Position numbers and translations under genes: made by a program. The notes below the pieces were generated by a model that was given only the letters and a program-made list of their open reading frames with translations, had not been told where the DNA came from and made no database searches. A stretch of 64,000 nucleotides of DNA, taken from positions 5,056,501-5,120,500 of the forward strand of contig NZ_CP129672.1 of NCBI RefSeq assembly GCF_030505195.1, read 5' to 3'. This document shows positions 8,394 to 17,382 of the stretch, piece after piece; within the stretch, counting starts at the first letter, position 1, and every line of letters begins with the position of its first letter. Source of the DNA: Comamonas testosteroni (GTDB lineage Bacteria > Pseudomonadota > Gammaproteobacteria > Burkholderiales > Burkholderiaceae_C).

Positions 8394-8425
8394 AAGGCCT
8401 GCGGATTATCTCTGCGGGCCTTTTT
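8394..8425 (+). terminator. terminator of the frnE-rieske unit
   Basis: AAGGCCTGC (8394-8402) pairs with GCGGGCCTT (8414-8422) with one G-U pair, followed by TTTTT. The porin gene converges from the other side. Confidence 0.75.
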
Positions 8426-8497
8426 CTATGGTTTCAGGATGGATGTCCTCTGGCCGGCAGCCGGCAACCAGCAGGTGCCGGTTGCCATGGACTGGGC

Positions 8498-9604
8498 TCA
8501 GAACGTGTGGCGAATGCCGATGTCAAAGCCCGAAGCATTGCCGCCTGCGACCGGAATCGGGCCTTGCAGCGCGCCCGTGGCCACGGGCAGGTTGATGCTG
8601 CCGCGGTTGTCCACGTAGGCATAGGTGCCGTAGAGTGCAGTGCGCCTGGAGAGGTTGTGCACATAACCCACGGCGTACTTGTTGGAGCTGCTGCCACTGT
8701 TGTCATTGCGGCTCAGGCGCATGAAGCTCATGGGAATGTTGCCGTTGCCGACCTTCCAGATGGCACCCAGCTGCCAGTAGCGTACATGGTTGGCATTGTC
8801 CAGAGCTGCCAGGCGGTTGCCGGTGCGGTGATCGGCAGCCAGAACCATGAGGCGGTGGCCCTCCCAGAGGTAGGAGGCGGCGGCATTGATCTGCCTGTAA
8901 TCGTCGGCGGCACGGTTCTTGGTGGTTGTGATGGCGACGGCTGCATCCCAGTTGTCGCCGCCATAACCCAGTCGTGCACCATAGGCGCGGCCGTCCTGGC
9001 GGTTGGGGCCGGCATCGTTTTCGCCGAATGCCGTCATCAATTGATAGAACAGGCCCTTGCAGCTGGAGCAGCCGGGCGAGAGGTAGCCAATGCTGTTCGA
9101 CGCCCGAAAGCCCGTCACCGTCGTGCCGTGCAGCACATGCAGGCTCATGCCCACGCCCAGGCGGAAGGGGTCGTAGTTGAACATGTTCCAGAAGGCGGGC
9201 ACATAGTCGCGGCCCAGGCGCACCTCGCCCCATTGCTTGCTCTGCAGATAGACCAGGGACTTGCGGTTGAAGCTCAGGCCGTTGCCGCTGCCGGCCCCCG
9301 AAGGCTGGTTGTTGGTGTTGGAGGCCTGGCCGGTGCCGCTGTCGGTGTTGAGTCCCGCTTCCAGATCAAAGCCTGCGGCCAGACCGCTGCCGAGGTCCTC
9401 GCGGCCCTTGAAGCCCAGGCGGCTGGCCTGATTGCCGCTGGAGGTCAGCATCTGGCGCGAGCCTGCGCCCGCGCCGCGGTAATTGGATACGGCCATATCC
9501 ACCACGCCGTAGACCTGCACGGACGATTGTGCCGAGGCCGCCAGCGGCACCAGCGTGCATGCCAGAGCGCCCAGCGCATTGAAAGCCATTTTTTTTGTAG
9601 TCAT
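8498..9604 (-). CDS. outer-membrane porin, betaproteobacterial general porin family
   Basis: The 368-residue protein has a Sec signal peptide (FNALGALACTLVPLAASAQ) and mature start SSVQVYGVVDMAVSNY. It shows the typical GFKGREDLGSGLAAGFDLE motif and ends in the outer-membrane C-terminal phenylalanine (DIGIRHTF). It should form a trimeric 16-strand beta-barrel for small, mostly anionic solutes, like Omp32-type porins. Start ATG has AAGGAG at 7 bases. It lies downstream of a Bug receptor, hydrolase and dioxygenase on the same strand, which suggests it may serve uptake of the same compound, although 251 bp separate it from the Bug gene. Confidence 0.93.
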   Translation of the reverse strand: MTTKKMAFNALGALACTLVPLAASAQSSVQVYGVVDMAVSNYRGAGAGSRQMLTSSGNQASRLGFKGREDLGSGLAAGFDLEAGLNTDSGTGQASNTNNQPSGAGSGNGLSFNRKSLVYLQSKQWGEVRLGRDYVPAFWNMFNYDPFRLGVGMSLHVLHGTTVTGFRASNSIGYLSPGCSSCKGLFYQLMTAFGENDAGPNRQDGRAYGARLGYGGDNWDAAVAITTTKNRAADDYRQINAAASYLWEGHRLMVLAADHRTGNRLAALDNANHVRYWQLGAIWKVGNGNIPMSFMRLSRNDNSGSSSNKYAVGYVHNLSRRTALYGTYAYVDNRGSINLPVATGALQGPIPVAGGNASGFDIGIRHTF

Positions 9605-9855
9605 TCATGTCTCCTTGAACCGTTGAAAAAAGATGCCTGATGGCAAACCGACGAAACACACAGCAGGGCAAAGCCGGACCCGAGCCCGGGCCTGGGGATG
9701 GGTTGAAGGCGCAGGCAAGCCCCCGGCTCGAATCCGCAAAAAGGGCTTGAGCCGGGTGCAGCCGCCCACGGTGCCAAGGGGGAGGCACCGGGCAGAGGTC
9801 TTGAATCAGATAGGGGATGGAGCCGCTTGAGAGCCACTGCTCAAGGGCCCGGGGC

Positions 9856-10914
9856 TCAGTTTTCGGGCTTGTAGCCTATGGACTTGAGCAGGGCTGCCTG
9901 CTTGCGGTTGGCCTCTTTGAGCTCGGCCGTCATTTCTGCCGTGGTAAGGGGCTGGCCCGGCTCCATGCCCAGCGCAGCGAGCTGTTTGAGCACGGACTCC
10001 TTGCGGAAATGTGTCAGCGCCACATCCCGGAGTTTTTGCTGGATGACGGCCGGGGTTTGCGGGTGGGACCACAGGGCGAACCAGCCGGGCTTGGACAGCT
10101 GGGGGTAGCCCAGCTCCGTGAACGTCGGCACGTCGGGCAGGGCCTGCAGGCGGCTCGGGTAGACGGCGGCCAGCGCCTTGATCTTGCCGCTGCGAATCAG
10201 GGGTAGCGAAGTGGTGACGCCATCGAACATCACCGGGACATGGCCGCCCATGAGGTCCACCAGAGCAGGGGGCGAGCCCTTGTAGCCCACATGGCGCATA
10301 TTGATCTTGGCCAACTGGCCCAGCAGCATGCCCGAGGTGTGACCCTTCAGGCCCGTGGCGTAGGAGGCAAAGTCCACGCCGTCGCGTTGCTGTCTGGCGT
10401 AGCTGATGAATTCGGGCAGGGTCTGGAACGGCAGATCCTTGTTGGCGACCATGACCAGGCCGGTGCGTGTGAGCTGGGCCAGCGGAGTCAGGTCCTTGAA
10501 CGGGTCGAAACTGACTTTCTGGGCCAGGGGCGCCTCGCTCAGTGCTCCGTCCTGAATCACCAAAAAGGTGTAGCCGCTTTTGCCATGGGACTTGAGGTCC
10601 TGGATGCCGATGGCCCCCGAGGCACCGGCCTTGGATTCCACGATCACGGGCTGCTTGAGCTCTTGCTGCATGCCCTCTGCCAGCAGACGGGCCAGGGTGT
10701 CGGCCGTGCCGCCGGCAGGCCCGGTGACGATCAGGCGTATGGGCTTGCTCGGCCAGTCTGCGCTTTGCTCGGCCTGTGCGGGCAGGGTCAGGCTGGCGGC
10801 CACGGCTACGGCCATGACGGCCAGGCCTGATTTGCGGCGCAGTGCGCTGGCTGTCGCGGTGCGAGAGTCTGCCGTGTCCACGGAACTGCGCGAGGCGGGT
10901 GTCGTTGCCTTCAT
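9856..10914 (-). CDS. Bug family (TctC-like) periplasmic solute receptor
   Basis: This 352-residue tripartite-tricarboxylate-type binding protein captures small carboxylates in the periplasm. The N-terminus is long and polar before a signal sequence (SGLAVMAVAVAASLTLPAQA). The mature protein begins WPSKPIRLIVTGPAGG, the hallmark of the family, and IVESKAGASGAIG is also conserved. TctA/TctB membrane partners are absent nearby, as for most Bug proteins in this family of bacteria. Start ATG has AAGGAG 7 bases upstream. It lies 100 bp downstream of the hydrolase gene on the same strand. Confidence 0.92.
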   Translation of the reverse strand: MKATTPASRSSVDTADSRTATASALRRKSGLAVMAVAVAASLTLPAQAEQSADWPSKPIRLIVTGPAGGTADTLARLLAEGMQQELKQPVIVESKAGASGAIGIQDLKSHGKSGYTFLVIQDGALSEAPLAQKVSFDPFKDLTPLAQLTRTGLVMVANKDLPFQTLPEFISYARQQRDGVDFASYATGLKGHTSGMLLGQLAKINMRHVGYKGSPPALVDLMGGHVPVMFDGVTTSLPLIRSGKIKALAAVYPSRLQALPDVPTFTELGYPQLSKPGWFALWSHPQTPAVIQQKLRDVALTHFRKESVLKQLAALGMEPGQPLTTAEMTAELKEANRKQAALLKSIGYKPEN

Positions 10915-11014
10915 TGCTTGTCTCCTTCAATGGGGGAGGTCTGGCTCCCCATCAGCGCGCACCTACTACATATTGTGGGTGGCTGCGCATTCATCGTGAT
11001 GGTCGTCGGGCGGC

Positions 11015-11617
11015 TCAGGCCGTTGGCTCGGGCTGTCGGGCTTCGATCCGAGCCTGCAAATCCTCGATCAGCTGTTTTGCCTGCGGCCAGGGGCCATGGC
11101 CCGAGGCTGGGTTCAGGTGGCCCTGCGGGCCCAGCTCCACCAGCTCGCTTCCCCAGTCGCGCGCAAAGCCGCGCGCGCGCTCCAACGAGGTCAGCGGATC
11201 GTTGCTGCTGGCTGCCAGCAGTGTGGGAAACGGCAGGCGCTGGCGCGGGATGGGCGTCCAGCCGTGGGCTGCCAGCACATCTTTGGAGGGGTAGCCGGCA
11301 GGCATCTGGGTTTGCACATCGGCGGGGGCCGCAAGCAAGGCTCCGAGAACGGGACGGGATCGAAGCAGCGCCCAGTGCGCGACCATCATGCAGCCGGCGC
11401 TGTGCGCCACGATGATGACGGGGCCGTCGATGCTCTCCAGTGCACGATCGATTGCGTCCAGGCGGGCCTGGCAGCTGAGCTTGTCCTGCTCCAGCGGTGG
11501 CACGGTGACGCAGGGGATGGACTGCGCAGTCAGCTCCTTGGCCAGCAGTGTTTGCCAGTGCTCTTCCACATGGTCGCGCAGGCCGGGGATGATGAGAATC
11601 GTGTGGTTCAAGGTCAT
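11015..11617 (-). CDS. RBBP9/YdeN-type alpha/beta hydrolase
   Basis: The protein is 200 residues, the size of the small RBBP9/YdeN serine hydrolases. The N-terminal strand TILIIPGLRDHVEEHWQ contains the oxyanion region, and the nucleophile elbow is VAHSAGCMM (Ser in HSAG). An Asp in SSNDPLTSLERA and a C-terminal His in GPQGHLNPASGHG complete a plausible triad. The substrate is unknown. The gene starts 15 bp after the dioxygenase stop and is surely co-transcribed with it. Confidence 0.88.
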   Translation of the reverse strand: MTLNHTILIIPGLRDHVEEHWQTLLAKELTAQSIPCVTVPPLEQDKLSCQARLDAIDRALESIDGPVIIVAHSAGCMMVAHWALLRSRPVLGALLAAPADVQTQMPAGYPSKDVLAAHGWTPIPRQRLPFPTLLAASSNDPLTSLERARGFARDWGSELVELGPQGHLNPASGHGPWPQAKQLIEDLQARIEARQPEPTA

Positions 11618-11632
11618 CTTCTGTCTCCTGGC

Positions 11633-12544
11633 TCAGTCCGTGGGGCCGCCGATGATGGCGGTGCGTTCCATCTTGCGGTGGCAGGGCTGGTAATCCATCA
11701 CTGCGTAGTGCTGGGTGGAGCGGTTGTCCCAGAAGGCTACGCTGTTCCTGCGCCATTTGAAGCGCACCTGGTACTCGGGAATCATGGCCTGGCTGGTCAG
11801 GTAGTTGAGCAGTTGCGAGGAGCCGGGCGATTTGTCCAGCCCGAAGCGCACATTGGCGGGTGTGTTGTAGTTGGTGAAATGGGTGGTGAAGCTGCTGTTG
11901 ACGAACAGAATCTTCTCGCCGGTTTCGGGGTGGATGCGCACCACGGGGTGCTCGGCGTCGGGGTATTGGGCCTTGAGCGCCAGGCGTTTTTCGATGGGCA
12001 TGACGGCACCAAAGCTCGCTTCGATGCTGTGGCGGGCACGCAGATGCTCGATCTTGACCTTGATGTCGGCTGGCAGGTTCTCATAGGCCATCACCATATT
12101 CACCCACATGGTGTCGCCGCCCACGGGCGGGCATTCAACGCAGCGCAGCACGCAGCCCATGGGGGGCTGCTCGCGCCAGGTGGCATCGGTGTGCCAGGAG
12201 TTCTCGTTGCGGTCCACAGGGCTGTCGGGGGTCTTGTAGATCTGCACCAGGCCAGGGTGCTCGGGGTGGCTGCCCACCACCGGGTGGTCTTCCAGTTCGC
12301 CAAACTTGCGTGCAAACGCCACATGCTCGGCGCGTGTGATGTTCTGGTCGTGGAAAAAGATCACGCGGTGCCTGAGCAGCGCCTGGCGGATCTCGGCCAT
12401 CAGGCCTTCGTCCTCGGCGGCCGCACCCAGATGAACGTTGGACAGCTCCGCACCGATGGAGCAGGTCAGAGGATTGACTTCCACAGAGCGGGTCAAAGAG
12501 CTGGAGCGGATAAGGGCGGGTGCTGCGCCAACCTCGTTTTTCAT
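11633..12544 (-). CDS. TauD/TfdA family 2-oxoglutarate-dependent dioxygenase
   Basis: This 303-residue Fe(II)/2-oxoglutarate oxygenase carries the facial triad H118-x-D120 (SWHTDATW) and the distal His279 (STQHYAVMDY). Arg294 (RKMERTAII) probably binds 2-oxoglutarate. Family members hydroxylate taurine, 2,4-D, sulfate esters and similar carboxylates or sulfonates; this substrate cannot be deduced. AAGGAG lies 8 bases before ATG. It is the first gene of a minus-strand unit (dioxygenase, hydrolase, Bug receptor, perhaps porin) and is divergent from the AraC regulator, which is the likely activator. Confidence 0.92.
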   Translation of the reverse strand: MKNEVGAAPALIRSSSLTRSVEVNPLTCSIGAELSNVHLGAAAEDEGLMAEIRQALLRHRVIFFHDQNITRAEHVAFARKFGELEDHPVVGSHPEHPGLVQIYKTPDSPVDRNENSWHTDATWREQPPMGCVLRCVECPPVGGDTMWVNMVMAYENLPADIKVKIEHLRARHSIEASFGAVMPIEKRLALKAQYPDAEHPVVRIHPETGEKILFVNSSFTTHFTNYNTPANVRFGLDKSPGSSQLLNYLTSQAMIPEYQVRFKWRRNSVAFWDNRSTQHYAVMDYQPCHRKMERTAIIGGPTD

Positions 12545-12654
12545 GGGGAAGTCTCCTTATAGAATCAATGTCGCCAGTGTGAAAACTCCCCTCAAACAGC
12601 GCTTGTCATTACATGACTGGTGCTTTGCAATTAGTGCCAAGTTAGTGAAACCCC

Positions 12655-13677
12655 ATGGCCTCTCTCGTTCGCGCAGCCTGCTTGACCAATTACGCCGAAG
12701 TCGCCCAGGCTTCGGGGCTGAATGGCACGCGCATGCTGCTCGATGCCGGCCTGAGCCCCGGTGTGCTCGACGAGCCGGATCTGATGATCCCGGTGGACAA
12801 GGTGGGGCGTTTGCTGCAGGCCTCGGCCACGCAGTCGGGCAATGAGAGCTTTGGTCTGTGCATGGCGCGCTCGCGCCTGCTGTCCAATATGGGGCCGGTG
12901 GGCCTGCTGATTCGCGATCAGGCCACGCTGCGCGATTCGCTGAACCTGCTGGTGCGTCATCTGGCCCTGCTCAATGGCGCGATGACGCTGGAGCTCGATG
13001 AGCAGGCCGATACCGTGCTGATCCGTGAGCTGTTGCTGGCCGGCCGTGCCCATGAGCCTACGCGCCAGCGCGTGGAGCTGGCGCTGGGCGTGATGGTGCG
13101 CGCCATTCGGCAGCTCATCGGGCGTGACTGGCAGCCTCGCATGGTGTGTTTCGAGCATGCCGCGCCCAAGGACCTGAGCATGCATCACCTGATGTTCGGC
13201 CCGCGCGTGCAGTTCAATCAGGAGTTCAACTGCATTGTGTGCGTCAAGGACGATCTCGATACGCGCAACGAGTTTGCCGACCCTGCCATGGTGCGCTATG
13301 CCCAGAAGCTGCTGGAGTCCGTGGCGCCCATGAGCGAGGAAGCGGTGCTGGACGATGTGCGCCGCACCATCTTGCTGCTGTTGCCCAGCGGTCGCTGCAG
13401 CATTGACAAGGTCAGCGAGCACCTGGGTGTGGTGCCACGCACCATTCAGCGCCGGCTGACGGAAAAGGGTCAGAGCTTTTCCTCGCTGATGAACGATATC
13501 CGCAAGGAGCTGGCCGTGCGCTATGTGTTTGAGAGCAACCGCTCTCTGACCGAAGTGGCCGAGCTGCTGGGCTTTACGGCCCCCAGCAGTTTTTCGCGCT
13601 GGTATCAGAGCCAGTTTGGCTGCAGTGCCAAGGACAGCCGTGCCAAGGCACAGACCGAAGGCACAGGCGGCGCATAA
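12655..13677 (+). CDS. AraC family transcriptional regulator
   Basis: The 340-residue protein has an N-terminal arabinose-binding-type effector domain of the OruR/ArgR kind (LTNYAEVAQASGLN, LLDAGLSPGVLD). The C-terminal double HTH domain includes VSEHLGVVPRTIQRRLTEKG and VAELLGFTAPSSFSRWYQSQ. It is transcribed divergently from the TauD-type dioxygenase across 110 bp. It therefore probably controls that operon, and perhaps the convergent Bug and BKACE genes, in response to the substrate. The effector is unknown. Confidence 0.9.
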   Translation: MASLVRAACLTNYAEVAQASGLNGTRMLLDAGLSPGVLDEPDLMIPVDKVGRLLQASATQSGNESFGLCMARSRLLSNMGPVGLLIRDQATLRDSLNLLVRHLALLNGAMTLELDEQADTVLIRELLLAGRAHEPTRQRVELALGVMVRAIRQLIGRDWQPRMVCFEHAAPKDLSMHHLMFGPRVQFNQEFNCIVCVKDDLDTRNEFADPAMVRYAQKLLESVAPMSEEAVLDDVRRTILLLLPSGRCSIDKVSEHLGVVPRTIQRRLTEKGQSFSSLMNDIRKELAVRYVFESNRSLTEVAELLGFTAPSSFSRWYQSQFGCSAKDSRAKAQTEGTGGA

Positions 13678-13700
13678 AAAAGCGGGCCGCAGGGGCCCGC
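13678..13700 (-). terminator. terminator of the second Bug gene (minus strand)
   Basis: GCGGGCC (13682-13688) pairs with GGCCCGC (13694-13700). The T-run is on the minus strand (AAAAAA at 13676-13681 of the + strand), abutting the araC stop codon. Confidence 0.7.
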
Positions 13701-13755
13701 CAAACACACTACCAAAGTGCCGCCTTCGGGGAGAGGGCGGCTACGCCAGCGCCAT

Positions 13756-14808
13756 TCAGTTGCTGGCGATTCTGAGCTTGCTCAGAATTTTGCGGTTCTG
13801 CTCCACCGTGTTCAGCATTTTTTGTTGCAGCTCCGTCATCGTGCCGGGCTGGGGTGCGTCAAAGCCCTGGGTTTTGAGCTGCGCCTGGAACTTGGCGGAT
13901 TGAGTCACCTTGTCCATTTCCTGGCGCACCTTCTGGATCAGGGCCGGGGGCGTGCTGCTGAGCACGAACAGTCCCACGCTGGCATCAGGCAGCACAAAGT
14001 CGGGCATGTTCTGCTCGGCAAAGCTGGGCACATCGGGCAGCAGGCGCGAGCGGTTGGGCGAGACCACGCCCAGGGCCTTGACCTTGCCGGCCTTGACCAG
14101 CGGGGCTGCATTGGTCACCACTTCAAAGGTCAGCTGTACCTGGTTGCCAATCAGATCAACGATGGCAGGGGCCGAGCCCTTGTAGGGTATGGCGGTGATC
14201 TTGCCGCCGCTTTTCTCGCTCAGCAGCTCGCCCAGCATGTCGGAGCGAGTGCCGGGGCTCAGGTTGGCGATATTGATCGGGCCGGAGCTCTTTTTTGCAT
14301 AGTCCAGCACCTCCTGAATCCTGTTGGGGGGAAAGCTGTTGTTGGCCACCAGCATATGCACCATGGAGGCCACATCCGAGACATAGGTGAAGGTCTTGTG
14401 CACGTCAAACGGCGTCTTCACGGTGAGTGGAAAGTCGGTCCAGATGCTGGAGGGCGCAATCATCAGCGTGTGCCAGTCGGCAGGTGCATTCATCACGGCG
14501 CGCTCGGCAATCACGGCCGATCCGCCGGGTTTGTTGTCGACGACCACGGGCTGGCCCAGATTGCTCTGCAGATGATCGGCCACCAGGCGCGCCACACCAT
14601 CGGTGATGCCACCTGGAGGCGCAGGAACGACGAGGCGGATGGGTTTGACGGGCCAGGCGAGTGTTGGGGTCTGGGCCTGTGCGGCGGTGGCGGCCAGCAG
14701 GCCGGTACAAAGCACGGCGGCGCAGCAGCGCAGGCTTTGAACCATGCCGCGCCTATGTTGCTTGCGTGATGGCGTGGCGGGTTCTGCGAAATTCACGGCG
14801 CTTGTCAT
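13756..14808 (-). CDS. Bug family (TctC-like) periplasmic solute receptor
   Basis: A second Bug receptor of 350 residues. The start at 14808 (MTSAVNFAEPATPSRKQ) has AGGAG six bases upstream; an in-frame extension to 14964 has no ribosome binding site. The signal region is CCAAVLCTGLLAATAAQAQ, and the mature protein begins LAWPVKPIRLVVPAPPGG. VVDNKPGGSAVIA matches the conserved carboxylate-loop region. It is divergent from the BKACE gene across 421 bp, which suggests that it captures the compound which that enzyme degrades; the ligand itself cannot be read from sequence. Confidence 0.92.
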   Translation of the reverse strand: MTSAVNFAEPATPSRKQHRRGMVQSLRCCAAVLCTGLLAATAAQAQTPTLAWPVKPIRLVVPAPPGGITDGVARLVADHLQSNLGQPVVVDNKPGGSAVIAERAVMNAPADWHTLMIAPSSIWTDFPLTVKTPFDVHKTFTYVSDVASMVHMLVANNSFPPNRIQEVLDYAKKSSGPINIANLSPGTRSDMLGELLSEKSGGKITAIPYKGSAPAIVDLIGNQVQLTFEVVTNAAPLVKAGKVKALGVVSPNRSRLLPDVPSFAEQNMPDFVLPDASVGLFVLSSTPPALIQKVRQEMDKVTQSAKFQAQLKTQGFDAPQPGTMTELQQKMLNTVEQNRKILSKLRIASN

Positions 14809-15229
14809 GGAGGTCTCCTGTCGTTTTGTCATGGGGTCTGGCATGTCCTTGCGTGCAGGTGCCCGGGTGGAGGAATGCAGCCATTCATGATGGTTGGCGG
14901 CCAGTCGCCGGACTTGACGGTTCATGCCTGCGACTTCGCATTTGATGACTGCCGTACCCCGCACTTACCCGATGCGGGCGATGTCGTTCGCAGGCTGCGG
15001 CAGCTTGAGTCTGCGGCCTGCGAAGCTCTTGGCGCAGCTTTGCTGCCTGTCTCGCTTTCAGGCGTGGCTTGCCGGCCCTGTCGCGTTTGAGAAAGCGCGT
15101 GTCCTGAAATGCAAAGTGGCATCCCGCACGGCATTTGATACTGGCCTCACGCATCGGCAAGGGACTGAAATGCCCTGTTGCCGCTGGTCCAGACACTGAT
15201 TTCTCGCACTCAAACCGGAGACAACAACC
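14809..15229. other. divergent intergenic region between Bug receptor and BKACE genes
   Basis: This 421-bp region shows no gene I can support. It must hold both promoters. I found no convincing sigma-54 site or long operator palindrome. An RBS-like GGAGA precedes the BKACE start at 15230. Confidence 0.5.
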
Positions 15230-16300
15230 ATGAACTTTCTCGACGGTCACCTGTATCCCGAAAACCAGCAGCCGCTGATCATCACGGCGGCTCCCTACGC
15301 TCCGGGCTGGATTCCCTCGGACTTCCCCGAGGACATCCCCATCACCATGGAAGAGCAGATTCAGAAGGCCGTGGACTGCTATGAGGCCGGCGCCACCGTG
15401 CTGCACCTGCATGTGCGGGAAGACGATGGCAAGGGCAGCAAGCGTCTGTCCAAGTTCAACGAGCTGATCGCCGGTGTGCGCGAGCGTGTGCCCGAGATGA
15501 TCATTCAGGTGGGCGGCTCCATCAGCTTTGCGCCCGAAGGCCCGGATGGCCAAGCCAAGTGGCTCTCCGACGATACCCGCCATATGCTGGCCGAGCTGAC
15601 ACCCGTGCCCGATCAGGTGACGGTGACCGTCAACACCACGCAGATGAACGTGACCGAGCATGCCGGCGAAGACGACTTCCGCGGTGTCTCGCGCGGCTTC
15701 CCGCATCTGCACAAGACCTACAAGGACATGATTGTTCCTTCGAACCCCAGCTTCGTCGAAGAACACATCCGCCGCCTGTCCGAAAAGGGCATCCAGAGCG
15801 CCTTCCAGGTCTACAACATCAACAGTTTCGAGACCATCGAGCGCATGATTCGCCGCGGCGTCTACAAGGGCCCGCTGGTCATGAACTGGGTCGCCATCAG
15901 CGGCGGCATGGACCAGGCCAATATCTACAACCTGGCCAATATGCTGCGCGCCGTGCCCGACAACGCCATCGTGACGGTGGAGAGCTCGGTGCTGAACGTG
16001 CTGCCCATCAACATGATCGGCATGGCACTGGGTCTGCATGTGCGCTGCGGTATCGAAGACGTGCTGTGGAACCAGACCCGGACCGGCAAGATGAGCACCG
16101 TGGAGCAGATCAGGCAGCTGGTGCGCATTGCGGGCGAGTTTGGTCGCCCGATTGCCACCGCCCAGCAGGCCCGCGAGATCAAGCAGATCGGCGTGTTCTA
16201 CGAAACCGCCGACGAAACCCTGGCCAGGAACGGCTTCGCACCCAACCGCAAGGGCGCCAACCAGGGCTTTCTGCGCAAGCCCATGGATGCTGTGGCCTGA
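15230..16300 (+). CDS. beta-keto acid cleavage enzyme (BKACE / KCE family)
   Basis: Members condense a beta-keto acid with acetyl-CoA to give acetoacetate and a new acyl-CoA; the founding member is 3-keto-5-aminohexanoate cleavage enzyme, and another cleaves dehydrocarnitine. The protein has 356 residues with zinc-ligand motif H59-L-H61 in ATVLHLHVREDDGKG. Other conserved segments are IIQVGGSISFAPEG, EVSRGFPHLHK-like GVSRGFPHLHK, and SVLNVLPINMIGMALGLHVR with GIEDVLWNQ. The start ATG follows CGGAGA. The exact keto acid depends on pocket residues that cannot be read here. Flanking Bug, AraC and TauD genes support a role in catabolism of an imported carboxylate. Confidence 0.92.
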   Translation: MNFLDGHLYPENQQPLIITAAPYAPGWIPSDFPEDIPITMEEQIQKAVDCYEAGATVLHLHVREDDGKGSKRLSKFNELIAGVRERVPEMIIQVGGSISFAPEGPDGQAKWLSDDTRHMLAELTPVPDQVTVTVNTTQMNVTEHAGEDDFRGVSRGFPHLHKTYKDMIVPSNPSFVEEHIRRLSEKGIQSAFQVYNINSFETIERMIRRGVYKGPLVMNWVAISGGMDQANIYNLANMLRAVPDNAIVTVESSVLNVLPINMIGMALGLHVRCGIEDVLWNQTRTGKMSTVEQIRQLVRIAGEFGRPIATAQQAREIKQIGVFYETADETLARNGFAPNRKGANQGFLRKPMDAVA

Positions 16301-16402
16301 GTCTCAAAGCCCGGATGACTGGGCCCGGCTCATCGGCCAAGGGCTAGCCGCTGTGCGTTTGTCACGCTTGCCTGGTGGATGCGTGGCCAAGCGCTTGGCC
16401 CT

Positions 16403-16436
16403 GCCGACTTCCTTGAGAAGTCGGCTTTTTTATTTT
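16403..16436. terminator. terminator of the BKACE gene
   Basis: GCCGACTT (16403-16410) pairs perfectly with AAGTCGGC (16418-16425), followed by TTTTTTATTTTT on the + strand. The minus-strand metallo-hydrolase gene converges 8 bases further on. Confidence 0.85.
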
Positions 16437-16443
16437 TCTGGAT

Positions 16444-17382
16444 TCAAGCCCGCAGATAAAGGTCTTCGCCACGCACATTGCACTCCCGCAGGATTTCTCC
16501 GGCCGCCTGCAGCTCGTCCAGATGCTGGGAGATGCTGCGCGTCTCGGCCCCCAGCACCCAGGGCGCATCAAAGCCTTGCGGGTAGAGCAGGCGCTGCTCC
16601 ACCATCTGCGAGAGCGTCAGGGGCCGCTGCGCCAGCCATTCGAGAATGCGTGCACCGCGCTCGTCAATGACAGCAGCAAAGCGCCTGAGGTCTCGCACAA
16701 ACGTCTCGCGCTCGGTGTAGATGCCTTTGTGGTGAGAAGTCACCCAGATCCTGGCATCGATCTCCGGCAGCCGTGCCAGGCTGCGGCGAAAGTCCGCCAG
16801 ACAGGAGCAGGCATCGCCGTAATAGGGCCCGAAGCCCGTCAGGTCGATATCTCCGATAAAGGCAACCCCCTCGGGCTCGATCAGCAGCACGCTGTGGCCC
16901 GCCGTATGGCCCGGCATATGAATGGCGCGAATCTGCGACTGGCCCAGCTCCCAGACGGCCCCATCTTCGTAGCCCCTGGCATCGGGTCTGGGGGTGTAGA
17001 AGAATTCGCTCTCCAGCTTGCTGCGCATGAGGTCGGCCTGCGCCGAATCGGCCCAGCCAAAGGTGGCAACCAGGCCCTCCCAGCTTTGCAAGGCCGCCAG
17101 ATCGCCCACGTGAGCAAAGACCTGTGCGTCTGGCAGGCGGTGCAGGCCAGCCATATGGTCCTCATGCACATGACCCATCACCACCAGCTCGGCGGCATCG
17201 AACTCGGCCCCGATATGGTTGGCAACAATAGGCGTATCCAGCGCTGCCAGCGTATCGCTGCCGCGAATCATGATCTGGTTGCCGTCCGGATACTTGCCGC
17301 CCTTGGCGCCGCGAAACACCGTCACGCGGCCAAACTGGTGGCGCTGTATGTCTGTCTGGGCTGTGTCGATGGGATGCGTCAT
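16444..17382 (-). CDS. MBL-fold metallo-hydrolase
   Basis: This 312-residue cytoplasmic protein has a metallo-beta-lactamase fold. Metal motif HVHEDHMAG at residues 71-79 supplies the HxHxDH ligands; HMPGHTAGHSVLL, FIGDIDLTGFGPYYGD and TSHHKGIYTE provide the rest. The C-terminal 70 residues form a small winged-helix-like helical domain (LTLSQMVEQRLLYPQGF), common in thioesterase/lactonase-type MBL enzymes such as those of the LACTB2-like group. Substrate unknown. It is a single gene convergent with BKACE. Confidence 0.85.
   Translation of the reverse strand: MTHPIDTAQTDIQRHQFGRVTVFRGAKGGKYPDGNQIMIRGSDTLAALDTPIVANHIGAEFDAAELVVMGHVHEDHMAGLHRLPDAQVFAHVGDLAALQSWEGLVATFGWADSAQADLMRSKLESEFFYTPRPDARGYEDGAVWELGQSQIRAIHMPGHTAGHSVLLIEPEGVAFIGDIDLTGFGPYYGDACSCLADFRRSLARLPEIDARIWVTSHHKGIYTERETFVRDLRRFAAVIDERGARILEWLAQRPLTLSQMVEQRLLYPQGFDAPWVLGAETRSISQHLDELQAAGEILRECNVRGEDLYLRA

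Noticed and set aside
15118..15140. Possible sigma-54 promoter before the BKACE gene
   Set aside because: TGGCATCCCGCACGGCA lacks the -12 TTGC element and spacing.
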